Source: Actinacidiphila oryziradicis
GTDB lineage: Bacteria; Actinomycetota; Actinomycetes; Streptomycetales; Streptomycetaceae
Length of the DNA stretch: 34,327 nucleotides
Reading direction: 5' to 3'
Assembly: GCF_005047355.1 (NCBI RefSeq)
Contig: NZ_SUMC01000076.1
Coordinates: 1 to 34,327 of the forward strand
Shown: positions 24,625 to 32,999 of the stretch, in pieces
Layout of the letters: each line of letters opens with the position of its first letter
How positions within the stretch are numbered: the stretch's first letter is position 1
Position numbers and translations under genes: made by a program
Notes under the pieces: model-generated
The model's input: the letters and a program-made list of their open reading frames with translations, nothing else
Database searches by the model: none
What the model was told of the DNA's origin: nothing

Positions 24625-25485
24625 ATGAGTGCCATTACCGGAAATATCCAGCCGCTCGCGGCGCAGGGTGAGCAGGGGCGGGTCACCGTCTCCACGAAAA
24701 CGCCGAACGCCCTGATCGCAGCGTGTGAGACGGTCGGCAAGATCGCCTGGTTCGGGCTTCGCGTCGTCATCGACGTACCGCTGACGGTCAGGTTCTACCT
24801 CTCCGAAATAATCAGGCAAGCGGCGATCCTGATCCGTTCCAGCGGACTGATCATCTGGATGATGATGTTCGCGATCGGCGCCGAGACGGGTCTGCAGGGC
24901 CACTACATCCTCGACCAAGTCGGTGCCTCGGGCTACGTCGGTGTCTTCACGGCCATCGGGGACCTGAAGGCCGACAGCACCTCGATGTGGGGCTGGATCC
25001 TGGCGGCCAAGGTCGGGTGCGGATACGTTGCGGAGCTCGGCTCCATGCGCATCAGTGACGAGGTTGACGCGCTCGAAGTGATGGGAGTGCATTCCCGCGC
25101 CTATCTCGCCGGCTCTCGTCTGGTCGCCATGTGGATATCGGCGCCGTTCTTGTTCGTTGTCGGCGAAGGCATCCAGTACTTCGGATCCTGGGTCGTTGTG
25201 CAGCCCATGCTCCAGACGACGTCGCCCGGCGGATACTCAAACATTTTCTGGTCCTTCCAGACTCCTCTCGACCTGCTGTACGCACTGATATGGGCGCAGC
25301 TGCTGGGGACCTTGGTGGTCATCGTCGGCTGCTTCTACGGATACACCGCCAGCGGTGGTCCGGTCGATGTCGGCCGGAACACGGCAAAGTCGATGATGGT
25401 CAACATGATCGTCGTCAGTGCGTGCGCCGTCACCCTGTACCAGTTGTTCTTCGGTACCAACATCCAGACACCGATTGGAAATTAG
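24625..25485 (+). CDS. yrbEB: MlaE/YrbE-family permease, second subunit
   Basis: The 286-residue protein starts at ATG 24625, 14 bp after the stop of yrbEA, with AGGGA upstream. It has the MlaE signature loop in its fuller form (AELGSMRISDEVDALEVMG). Membrane segments include LIIWMMMFAIGAE, RLVAMWISAPFLFVVGEGI, LIWAQLLGTLVVIVGCFYGY and MIVVSACAVTLYQLFF. The two subunits have diverged strongly, as usual for YrbE pairs, and are expected to assemble as a heterodimer in the cytoplasmic membrane. Confidence 0.93.
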   Translation: MSAITGNIQPLAAQGEQGRVTVSTKTPNALIAACETVGKIAWFGLRVVIDVPLTVRFYLSEIIRQAAILIRSSGLIIWMMMFAIGAETGLQGHYILDQVGASGYVGVFTAIGDLKADSTSMWGWILAAKVGCGYVAELGSMRISDEVDALEVMGVHSRAYLAGSRLVAMWISAPFLFVVGEGIQYFGSWVVVQPMLQTTSPGGYSNIFWSFQTPLDLLYALIWAQLLGTLVVIVGCFYGYTASGGPVDVGRNTAKSMMVNMIVVSACAVTLYQLFFGTNIQTPIGN

Positions 25486-25524
25486 CAACGGCGCGTTGCT
25501 GTCGACGTCGACAGGGGAGTCCCC

Positions 25525-26376
25525 ATGGGTCCGCAAGTCCAAGACAACGCTGATACAGAAATCCTTCCGCCCGTGCGGGAGGCGGCCGCGGTCGGTTCAG
25601 GCCCCGGGTCCGAGAGTTACGCGGGATCGGTCGCGAGCGTCCGCGAGCTGCACAAGTCGTTCGGTTCTTTCCAGGTGATGCGGGGACTGAGTCTCGATTT
25701 CCAACCGCAGGCGATCACCACGATTCTCGGCCCGTCGGGTACGGGCAAGAGCGTGCTGCTCAAGCACATGGTCGGCCTGCTGGAACCGGACTCCGGATCG
25801 GTGCGTATCTTCGGCAAGGACATCTGGGCAATGCAGGAGCGCGAACGCGCGGAACTGCGCAAGCGTTTCGGTGTGCTGTTCCAGGACGGCGCGCTCTTCG
25901 GCTCGATGAGCGTCTACGACAATGTCGCGTTCCCGCTGCGCAAGCACACCGACCTGTCCGAGGCCGAGATCCGCGACATCGTCAAGGCACGGCTCCAGGA
26001 GGTCGGTCTCGAAGCCGCGGAGAACAAGGCGCCCAACGAGATCTCCGGTGGTATGAAGAAGCGTGCCGGCTTCGCCCGCGCCCTCGTGCTGAACCCGGAG
26101 ATCGTGCTCTTCGACGAGCCGGACTCCGGCCTCGACCCGGTCCGCACCAGCCTGCTGAACGACGTGATCCTCAAGGTGCACGCCGAGGACAAGGGCACCT
26201 ACGTGGTGGTCACGCACGACATCCGCACGGCCCGGAAGGTCAGTGACTACGTGGGGCTGATTTGGAAGGGCCAGGTCGTCTATTACGGACCGGCCAAGGA
26301 GGCGTTCGCGTCGGAGGATCCGTTCGTCCGACAGTTCCTGGCCGGCGACTCGGTCGGCCCACTGGGGATGGACTGA
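25525..26376 (+). CDS. MlaF-type ABC transporter ATPase of the Mce system
   Basis: The 283-residue ATPase has Walker A GPSGTGKS at residues 69-76, Q-loop FQDGALFGSMSV, signature ISGGMKKRAG at 173-182, Walker B IVLFDEPDSGLD with Asp197-Glu198, and switch His in VVVTHD. The MKKR signature variant and FQDGALF are typical of MlaF/Mkl ATPases that energise Mce/Mla lipid transport. ATG 25525 has GGGGAG 5 bp upstream. About 35 residues precede the ABC domain. Mycobacteria encode this ATPase (MceG) apart from the mce operons; here it lies between the permease and Mce genes, so the operon is self-contained. Confidence 0.94.
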   Translation: MGPQVQDNADTEILPPVREAAAVGSGPGSESYAGSVASVRELHKSFGSFQVMRGLSLDFQPQAITTILGPSGTGKSVLLKHMVGLLEPDSGSVRIFGKDIWAMQERERAELRKRFGVLFQDGALFGSMSVYDNVAFPLRKHTDLSEAEIRDIVKARLQEVGLEAAENKAPNEISGGMKKRAGFARALVLNPEIVLFDEPDSGLDPVRTSLLNDVILKVHAEDKGTYVVVTHDIRTARKVSDYVGLIWKGQVVYYGPAKEAFASEDPFVRQFLAGDSVGPLGMD

Positions 26377-26377
26377 G

Positions 26378-27622
26378 ATGGCACGACGAGCAAAATGGCT
26401 GGTGGGCGTCTCTCTTGTGGCGGTCGTCGCACTCGCAGCCGGATACCTGCTGGCATCCGGGGGAGGTTCCGGGTACGAAGTTCAACTTGTCATGCCCAAT
26501 GCGGCAAATCTGCTGAGCGGCTCAAGGGTCGAGATCAACGGCCTGCAAGTGGGCAGCGTGCGCAAGCTGGAGACACGGGACAACAGCGCGCTGGTGACGG
26601 TATCGGTCGACCACAGTCATGCCCCGCTGCACACGGGCAGCAAGGCGCAAGTGCAGTGGCAGGGCGTGCTCGGCGAGCGAGTCATACAGCTGCTGCCCGG
26701 CCCCGCCTCGAACCCGACCATACCGAAGGGCAGCCTGCTCGCCGCCGGTACCGAGCAGGTCGAGCTGGACCAGGTGCTGTCGGCGTTGGACCCCAAGACC
26801 CGCGCGCACCTGGACTCCACGGTCCAGCAACTGGACGCCACACTGAAGTCGAAGCCGCAGAACCTCCGGGACACCCTGCAAGCGGCCGGCCCCGCCGTCC
26901 AGGAACTGGGATCGGTCCTCCAGGCCGTCGGCCAGGACGGGCCGGCGATCAAGAGCCTGATATCCGACCTCCAGAAGATGACCGACCCGCTGGCCAAGCG
27001 CCGCGCGGAACTTGAGACGGTGGTCGACAAGCTCACCTCGGCGACGTCCTCGATGGCCACCGAGCAAAGCCAACTCCAGCAGTCGCTGGGCGAGCTGCCC
27101 TCCACCCTGGACGCCGCGCAGAAGACGATGAACACCGTTCCCGCCGCGGTCGATTCGGCCGTGCCGCTGTTGCAAAACCTGCGGCCGGCTACCCAGCAGC
27201 TGACGTCGGTGTCCAAGAACCTCAGCCCGTTGCTGGTCGACCTGCGGCCGACCATCGCCGAGCTGGGACCGGTGCTGCAATCCGCGAACACCCTGCTGAA
27301 GTGGACGCCGTCCCTGCTCGACAGCACGCACGGCGTACTGCCGGGAGTGACCCAGGCTGCCGACCAGCTCAATCCGGCCGTCGACTTCCTGCGGCCCTAC
27401 ACGCCGGACCTCGTCGGCTGGCTGAGCAACTGGGGCGCGGCCTTCGGCAACTTCGACGCCCAGGGCCACTACTTCCACGGTCTGGTCCAGGTCTCCACCA
27501 GCGTCCTGGACGACAACCCCGGGCTCAACGTCGGTCTGACCGGTGGACCTAAATCCACACCCCCACCCGGGTCGGCATCCGGCCAAGGCTGGGTCGACGC
27601 AAATGGGAGCACGGCGCGATGA
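26378..27622 (+). CDS. mceA: Mce-family substrate-binding protein, position A
   Basis: The 414-residue protein starts one base after the ATPase stop. It has an N-terminal membrane anchor (WLVGVSLVAVVALAAGYLLA, residues 7-26) and then the MCE domain: YEVQLVMPNAANLLSGSRVEI followed by NGLQVGSV, to about residue 110. From 130 to 330 it is a long helical region rich in Leu, Gln and Ser with regular hydrophobic spacing (TVQQLDATL, AVQELGSVLQAV). Such regions form the extended tube of Mce hexamers. The tail is Gly/Pro/Ser-rich. The Mce protein at the first position is usually needed to nucleate the complex. No cysteine is present. Confidence 0.92.
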   Translation: MARRAKWLVGVSLVAVVALAAGYLLASGGGSGYEVQLVMPNAANLLSGSRVEINGLQVGSVRKLETRDNSALVTVSVDHSHAPLHTGSKAQVQWQGVLGERVIQLLPGPASNPTIPKGSLLAAGTEQVELDQVLSALDPKTRAHLDSTVQQLDATLKSKPQNLRDTLQAAGPAVQELGSVLQAVGQDGPAIKSLISDLQKMTDPLAKRRAELETVVDKLTSATSSMATEQSQLQQSLGELPSTLDAAQKTMNTVPAAVDSAVPLLQNLRPATQQLTSVSKNLSPLLVDLRPTIAELGPVLQSANTLLKWTPSLLDSTHGVLPGVTQAADQLNPAVDFLRPYTPDLVGWLSNWGAAFGNFDAQGHYFHGLVQVSTSVLDDNPGLNVGLTGGPKSTPPPGSASGQGWVDANGSTAR

Positions 27623-28989
27623 GCATATCCAGGGCGACGTTTCTCAAGACCACAGCCACGGTCGCGGTGGTCGCCGTCATCGCGGTGGGTGCGGTCGCGG
27701 TCGCGGACTCCGGTGGCAGCAAGAACGTCACGGTCACGGCCATGTTCACCGATGCCAGCCCGCTGATCCCGGGCAACCTCGTGCATATGGACGGGATCGA
27801 CGTCGGGCAGATCAAGTCGGTCGAGCTGCGAGGCGGCCAGGCCGCTGTGACGATGAACATCGAGAAGTCGGTGCTGCCGCTGCACGACGACGCGAGCGCC
27901 ACGATCCGGCCGGTCACGCTGCTCGGTGAGCGCTACGTCGACATCGACCGGGGTTCGGACAACTCGCCGGTGATGTCGGACCCCCAGGTCATCACCGTGA
28001 AGCACACGAACACGTCGGTCGACCTCGACCAGGTGCTCGACTCTCTCGACGACCCGACCTCCACCGCGCTCGCCGCCTTGGTGACGACACTCGGCGAAGG
28101 CGTCAACGGCCAGGGCACCAACGTCAGCCAGGCGATCAAGGCCCTCGCGCCGGCTATGGAAAACACCAAGCAGCTGGCGACGATCCTCGACCAGCAGAAC
28201 TCGGTGCTCAACCAGCTGGTCGACCGGACCACGCCGGTGGCCAAATCGCTGGCCGGCAAGAACGGCCAGAATCTGGACCAGGCCGTGACGTACGCCAAGC
28301 AGTTGCTGGCTTCGGTGTCGGCCCAGCACGAGGCCATGACCGCGGCGCTCCAGCAGTTGCCGAGCACGCTCCAGAAGGCGCAGCACACGCTGTCGCAGGT
28401 CGCGGGGGTCGCCGACCAGGCGACGCCGGTGCTGAAGTCGGCGAAGCCGGTGACGGACAACCTGTCCCAGATCACCTCGGAGCTCAACGCCTTCGACGAC
28501 AGCGCCAAGCCGGCCATCACGTCGCTCAACCCCGTGCTCGACAAGGCGAAGTCGCTGCTCGACCAGGCACAGCCGGTCGTCCGTGATCTGCGGAACGGCG
28601 GTCCTTCACTGGTGAGCACCAGCGCATCGGCCAACCGGCTGGTGGGCGGCCTGAGCCCGAAGATCACCACGGTGATGGAGTTCGTGAAGGACTGGGCGCT
28701 GAGCACCAACGGCCGGGACGCTCTGAGCAACTACTTCCGTGCCTTCGTGGTCACCACCCCGAAGGGTCTGCTCCAGATCCCCGGCGTCGGGCTGGGCGGT
28801 ACTGCCCCCACGACGACGTCGAAGAGCGGCACGTCGGCGACCCCCAAGGCGTCGGCGACCCCGTCGCCCACGCCTTCGCCATCCACCAGTTCGCTCCTGC
28901 CGACCCCTTCGGGCGGGGACAACAGCGCGACCGGTCTCACCCCGACGCAGGAGAACTCCCTGCTCGGCCAGATCCTCGGAGGTTTGTGA
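27619..28989 (+). CDS. mceB: Mce-family protein, position B
   Basis: The protein has 456 residues, and the ATG overlaps the mceA stop by 4 bp. The membrane anchor is at about residues 11-29 (TATVAVVAVIAVGAVAVA). The MCE domain follows (VTAMFTDASPLIPGNLVHM, then GIDVGQIKSVEL and LLGERYVDID). A helical region runs to about residue 385. The C-terminus carries a low-complexity Thr/Ser/Pro linker (residues about 396-435) and then a short tail TQENSLLGQILGGL. The linker is unlike the other five proteins and could span or contact the cell wall. Confidence 0.92.
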   Translation: MSISRATFLKTTATVAVVAVIAVGAVAVADSGGSKNVTVTAMFTDASPLIPGNLVHMDGIDVGQIKSVELRGGQAAVTMNIEKSVLPLHDDASATIRPVTLLGERYVDIDRGSDNSPVMSDPQVITVKHTNTSVDLDQVLDSLDDPTSTALAALVTTLGEGVNGQGTNVSQAIKALAPAMENTKQLATILDQQNSVLNQLVDRTTPVAKSLAGKNGQNLDQAVTYAKQLLASVSAQHEAMTAALQQLPSTLQKAQHTLSQVAGVADQATPVLKSAKPVTDNLSQITSELNAFDDSAKPAITSLNPVLDKAKSLLDQAQPVVRDLRNGGPSLVSTSASANRLVGGLSPKITTVMEFVKDWALSTNGRDALSNYFRAFVVTTPKGLLQIPGVGLGGTAPTTTSKSGTSATPKASATPSPTPSPSTSSLLPTPSGGDNSATGLTPTQENSLLGQILGGL

Positions 28990-30284
28990 TGGCCGCACTG
29001 TCGCGGACCGAATCCCGCTCGTTCGTGATCGGCACGGTGGGCCTCCTGGTGGTCATCGCGGTCGTCGCCTTCGGCCTCACGGCCAGCTCCGGACTTCCCG
29101 GGGCCCCGGAGACGAAGGTCCAGGCGGCGTTCACGAACGCCGGAGCGTCGCTTCAAGTAGGCAACGACGTCCGGGAGAACAGCTCCCGCATCGGCCGCGT
29201 CTCGGCCCTGAAGTACGTCAACGGCGAGGGCGTCGTCACCATGGAACTCGACGGCCACAAGCACGTCTACAAGAACGCACGGGCCGCTGTCTGGGACCAG
29301 TCGGCGCTGGCTAAGAAGTTCATCGAGCTCGACCCCGGCACCCCCGACGCCGGCCCGCTCGGCCACCAGGTCATCGCGGCGAACCGCGACGTCAACTCCG
29401 CCGACCTCGACCAGGTGCTCGACGTGCTCGACCCGCCGACCCGGGCCAAGCTCACCAGCGCCGTCCGCCAGCTCGGCGACGGCACCGCCGGCCACAGCCA
29501 GGACCTGCACGACGTCCTGGTGCACCTGCCGGCGACGCTGGACGACCTGGGCACCACCAGCAAGGCGCTGTCCAAGCCGTCGACCGATCTCCCCGCGCTG
29601 CTCCAGTCCGCCGACCGGCTCGCCGGGTCGCTCAACGGCCACGAGCAGGAACTCGCCAGCCTGGTCCAACAGCTCGGCGTGACGGCGAAGGCCGTCAGCG
29701 TCGACAACGGAGATCCCTTGCAGAACACCATCAAGGACCTGCCCGGGACGCTGAGTAACGCGAGCACGAGCTTCGACTCGCTCGACAAGCCCCTCGACAA
29801 CGTCCACTCGACGCTGGTGTCGGTCAAGTCGGGCGTGAAGTCGCTGGGCGTGGCGACCCCCGACCTGCGCGGCGTGCTCAGGGAGGGCAAGCCGCCGCTG
29901 GACAAGGTGCCGGGCGTGTCCAAGGTCGCCCAGCCGGCCGTCACCGATCTCACCGGGACGCTCGCCGACGCGCGGCCGCTGGCTCCGGCGGTCACCACCG
30001 CCCTGCGCGACGCCGCTTTGCCGGTGGGCACGCTGGCCACGTACACCGATCAGGTCGTGACGTTCTTCGAACGCGTCGAGAGCATGGTTTCCACCTCCGT
30101 GTCTCCCGGTGTCCACGGCGCACGCGTCGGCCTGGCGGTCGAGGGTCTGTCGGTTGCCACCGGCGGCCTGGTCAAGGAACCGTTGCAGGGCCAGGACGTC
30201 TACCCGGCGCCCGGAGCGGCCGATGGTGAGAAGACCGTTTCGCCGCTCGACAACATCCCCGGAATTCTGTACGGAGGCAACTGA
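28989..30284 (+). CDS. mceC: Mce-family protein, position C
   Basis: The 431-residue protein starts at ATG 28989, sharing one base with the mceB stop, with GGAGG 6 bp upstream; GTG 28986 is an alternative start. The anchor is FVIGTVGLLVVIAVVAFGL. The MCE domain reads VQAAFTNAGASLQVGNDV and RIGRVSALKYVNGEGVVTM. The central helical part contains the LDQVLDVLDPPTRAKL block that recurs in all members of this operon. It ends VYPAPGAADGEK and ILYGGN. Confidence 0.92.
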   Translation: MAALSRTESRSFVIGTVGLLVVIAVVAFGLTASSGLPGAPETKVQAAFTNAGASLQVGNDVRENSSRIGRVSALKYVNGEGVVTMELDGHKHVYKNARAAVWDQSALAKKFIELDPGTPDAGPLGHQVIAANRDVNSADLDQVLDVLDPPTRAKLTSAVRQLGDGTAGHSQDLHDVLVHLPATLDDLGTTSKALSKPSTDLPALLQSADRLAGSLNGHEQELASLVQQLGVTAKAVSVDNGDPLQNTIKDLPGTLSNASTSFDSLDKPLDNVHSTLVSVKSGVKSLGVATPDLRGVLREGKPPLDKVPGVSKVAQPAVTDLTGTLADARPLAPAVTTALRDAALPVGTLATYTDQVVTFFERVESMVSTSVSPGVHGARVGLAVEGLSVATGGLVKEPLQGQDVYPAPGAADGEKTVSPLDNIPGILYGGN

Positions 30285-31735
30285 TGAGCACCGCGCGAAC
30301 GTGGACGCGACCTCTGCGTTCCCCGGCAGTCATCGGGGCGGTGCTCCTGGTGCTGACGGTGGTCTTCCTTCTGGCCGTGTACCAGAAGGAGCGCATCGGC
30401 ACCATGCTGTCGTCGGGCCACACGGTGAAGGCCGACTTCACCCGTGACTACCAGCTGCGTCCGTACAAGACGGAGGTGAAGGTCGCGGGTGTGTCCGCCG
30501 GCAAGGTGACCGGTGTGAAGAAGGAAGGCGGCCACATCGTCGTCTCCATGAAGATCGACGACGACGTCGCCGGGAAGCTGGGTGCCCAGCCGTCGGCACT
30601 GATCCGTCCGACCACTCTGCTCGGCGGCAACTACTACGTGCAGCTCAGCCCGGGCGGCACCGACCAGAAGTACGACGGGAGCACCATCCCGATGTCCAGG
30701 ACGGGCATTCCTGTGGAGCTGGACCAGGTCCTCGGGGCGCTCCCGGAGTCCGCCCGCAGCGGTATCCAGGGCTCGCTCAAGGAGACCGACCAGACGCTGA
30801 AGAACGGCGCGGGCACGTCGCTGAACAACCTGCTCGGCGACGCGCCCGGCACCCTGACGCCGGCCGCCAAGGTGCTCACCAGCCTCCAGGGCACGCGCCC
30901 GTCGCAGGACCTGAGCCAGCTGGTGCCCGAGCTGGACACGATCGCGGCCGTGGCCACCCGTCAGAACGGCCAGCTCGGCGACATCTTGGACTCGCTCGGC
31001 ACGGTCAGCACGGCACTGTCGAACGAGCGTCAGCCGGTCACCGATGCCCTCGCCACGCTGCCGCAGACGCTGTCAGACACCCGCACCGGTCTGACCGCCC
31101 TGAACGGCTCGCTTCAGCAGCTCACCCGGACCGCGACCGACGCCCTGCCCACCGCCCAGCGGCTGGGCCCGCTGCTGACCACGACGGACCCGGTGCTCAA
31201 GCAGGCCCGCCCGCTGGTGGCCAATCTGCGGCCGCTGCTGAACAAGGCGCTTCCCGTGGTGCAGCAGCTCGTGCCGACCTCGAAGCAGGCGACCTCGACG
31301 CTCGACGACCTGAAGGGCCCCGTGCTCGACCGGGTCAACGGCCCCATCGCCAAGACGGTGCTGTCGCCGTGGTCGGGCACCGGCTACTACAAGGGTGACG
31401 GCGGCAACGGCCACCTGTTCTACCAGGAGGTCGGATACCTCGCCACGCACGCGGCGAACCTGTCCAAGTACGGGGACAAGAACGGGCGGATGCTCGGCCT
31501 CGCGCTGGGTGCCGGTACGTCCAGCGCCGGCGGCAACGAACTGGGCACGGCGAAGCTGCTCCAGCAGCTCGGCATTCTGCCCGAGGGTTTGTCGGTGCTG
31601 CCCGCGCCCGACACCGGCGGTGGTGCCTGGACCCCCGAGTCGGCCACCGCGCCCGGCCAGGGCCAGATCCTCAACGGACCGGTCAGCTCCCTGCTGGGGC
31701 TGCTGACCGGCGCGTCCGGAACCCAAGGAAAGTAG
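30284..31735 (+). CDS. mceD: Mce-family protein, position D
   Basis: At 483 residues it is the longest of the six; its ATG shares one base with the mceC stop, with GGAGG upstream. The anchor (SPAVIGAVLLVLTVVFLLAVY) follows a short basic N-terminus. The MCE domain reads VKADFTRDYQLRPYKTEVKV, AGVSAGKVTGV and LLGGNYYVQLSPGG. The helical region includes LDQVLGALPESARSGIQG. A distinct C-terminal part from residue 365 (SGTGYYKGDGGNGHLFYQEV, MLGLALGAGTSSAGGNELG) is Gly-rich and absent from the others. Confidence 0.92.
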   Translation: MSTARTWTRPLRSPAVIGAVLLVLTVVFLLAVYQKERIGTMLSSGHTVKADFTRDYQLRPYKTEVKVAGVSAGKVTGVKKEGGHIVVSMKIDDDVAGKLGAQPSALIRPTTLLGGNYYVQLSPGGTDQKYDGSTIPMSRTGIPVELDQVLGALPESARSGIQGSLKETDQTLKNGAGTSLNNLLGDAPGTLTPAAKVLTSLQGTRPSQDLSQLVPELDTIAAVATRQNGQLGDILDSLGTVSTALSNERQPVTDALATLPQTLSDTRTGLTALNGSLQQLTRTATDALPTAQRLGPLLTTTDPVLKQARPLVANLRPLLNKALPVVQQLVPTSKQATSTLDDLKGPVLDRVNGPIAKTVLSPWSGTGYYKGDGGNGHLFYQEVGYLATHAANLSKYGDKNGRMLGLALGAGTSSAGGNELGTAKLLQQLGILPEGLSVLPAPDTGGGAWTPESATAPGQGQILNGPVSSLLGLLTGASGTQGK

Positions 31736-31742
31736 GGCTGAC

Positions 31743-32999
31743 ATGAGCAGGAAATTTTCGGCCCGCCGGACGTGGGAACGCATCCGCACCGTTCCGGGCC
31801 TGGGGCGCAACGTGATCACGATGGTGGTGCTGGTGGCCCTCGGCCTCGTCAGCGCTTCGGTCATCCTGGGCAACCAGCGGTTCATCGCACCGTGGTCCCA
31901 CCAGTACGTCTTTGCCGCGGACTTCACCGAGGCTGGAGCGGTCAACGCCAACGAGGCGCCCAAGGTGCGCATCGCGGGCGTCCCGGTCGGCCAGGTCACC
32001 GGCAGCAAGGTGACCTCCAACGGCCAGGCCCAGCTGACGTTGTCACTGGACTCCGGCCACACGATCTACGAGAACGCCCACCTCGTGCTGCGGCCGACGA
32101 ATCCGCTCAACGAGATGTACGTCGAGGTCGACCCGGGCGGGCCGCCCGGAAAGCCGCTGCCCGCGCACGGCGTGATCCCATCGAGCCAGACGGAGCGGCC
32201 GATCCAGCCCGACCAGGTGCTGGACCACCTCGACGACCGGAGCAGGGCGGCGCTGACCGACCTGCTGTCGACCTCGGACGTGGCGCTGGCCAGCTCGTCG
32301 AAGAACCTGCCGTCCGGCCTCGACTCGACCGACGCGACACTGCTGAAGGTCCAGCCGGTGCTGGACGCACTCACCAAGCGTCGGCAGAACATCAGCGAAC
32401 TGGTGACGTCGCTGTCCCAGATCAGTACAGCGGTGGGTCACAACGACACCCGGCTGACCAGCCTGATGAACGCCACGCAGGACTCACTGGGCATCCTGTC
32501 GAAGAACAATGGCGACCTTGAGGCCACGCTCAACGAGCTGCCCGGCACCACCGGCCAGCTCAAGAACGCCATGACCGGGGTCAACGGCCTGACCAAGCAG
32601 CTCAACCCGGCGCTCCAGAACCTGAGCAAGGCGTCCGCGCAGCTGCCGAAGGTGCTCCAGAAGACGCAGGACACGGTCACCGACATCGGCCAGACCGTGA
32701 CCGCGGCCAACCCGGTCGTCTCGGCTGCCAACCCGGTGGTCGACGACCTGCGGCCGCTGGTGAGCGACCTGCACACCTCGCTCGGCGATCTCGAACCCGT
32801 CGCGCGCGACCTGAACCCGGACACCAAGACCCTGGTCGCCTACCTCGGCGATCTCCAGGCATTCATCTACAACACCAATGGTGTGTTCAGCCTGTCCGAT
32901 GCCAACGGCGGCTTCATCCGCGGTCACGTGGCGGTTCCGCTGCCCGATGCCGGAGTGATCCCCGGAACGCACGGCGGCAACAGCGGCGGGAGTAAGTGA
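31743..32999 (+). CDS. mceE: Mce-family protein, position E, without lipobox
   Basis: The 418-residue protein starts 7 bp after mceD. A basic N-terminus of about 24 residues precedes the anchor (VITMVVLVALGLVSASVIL). The MCE domain (YVFAADFTEAGAVNANEAPK, IAGVPVGQVTGSKV) is followed by the LDHLDDRSRAALTDLLSTSD block and a long helical region. In mycobacteria the fifth Mce protein is normally a lipoprotein with a lipobox cysteine. Here there is no cysteine at all, so it is membrane-anchored by the helix instead. Confidence 0.92.
   Translation: MSRKFSARRTWERIRTVPGLGRNVITMVVLVALGLVSASVILGNQRFIAPWSHQYVFAADFTEAGAVNANEAPKVRIAGVPVGQVTGSKVTSNGQAQLTLSLDSGHTIYENAHLVLRPTNPLNEMYVEVDPGGPPGKPLPAHGVIPSSQTERPIQPDQVLDHLDDRSRAALTDLLSTSDVALASSSKNLPSGLDSTDATLLKVQPVLDALTKRRQNISELVTSLSQISTAVGHNDTRLTSLMNATQDSLGILSKNNGDLEATLNELPGTTGQLKNAMTGVNGLTKQLNPALQNLSKASAQLPKVLQKTQDTVTDIGQTVTAANPVVSAANPVVDDLRPLVSDLHTSLGDLEPVARDLNPDTKTLVAYLGDLQAFIYNTNGVFSLSDANGGFIRGHVAVPLPDAGVIPGTHGGNSGGSK

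Noticed and set aside
26522..27586. Long antisense frames across the mce genes (also 28731-30116, 31073-32062, 32924-34123)
   Set aside because: Products are Arg/Gly/Val-rich with no domain, lie fully inside genes with clear MCE domains, and lack ribosome sites.
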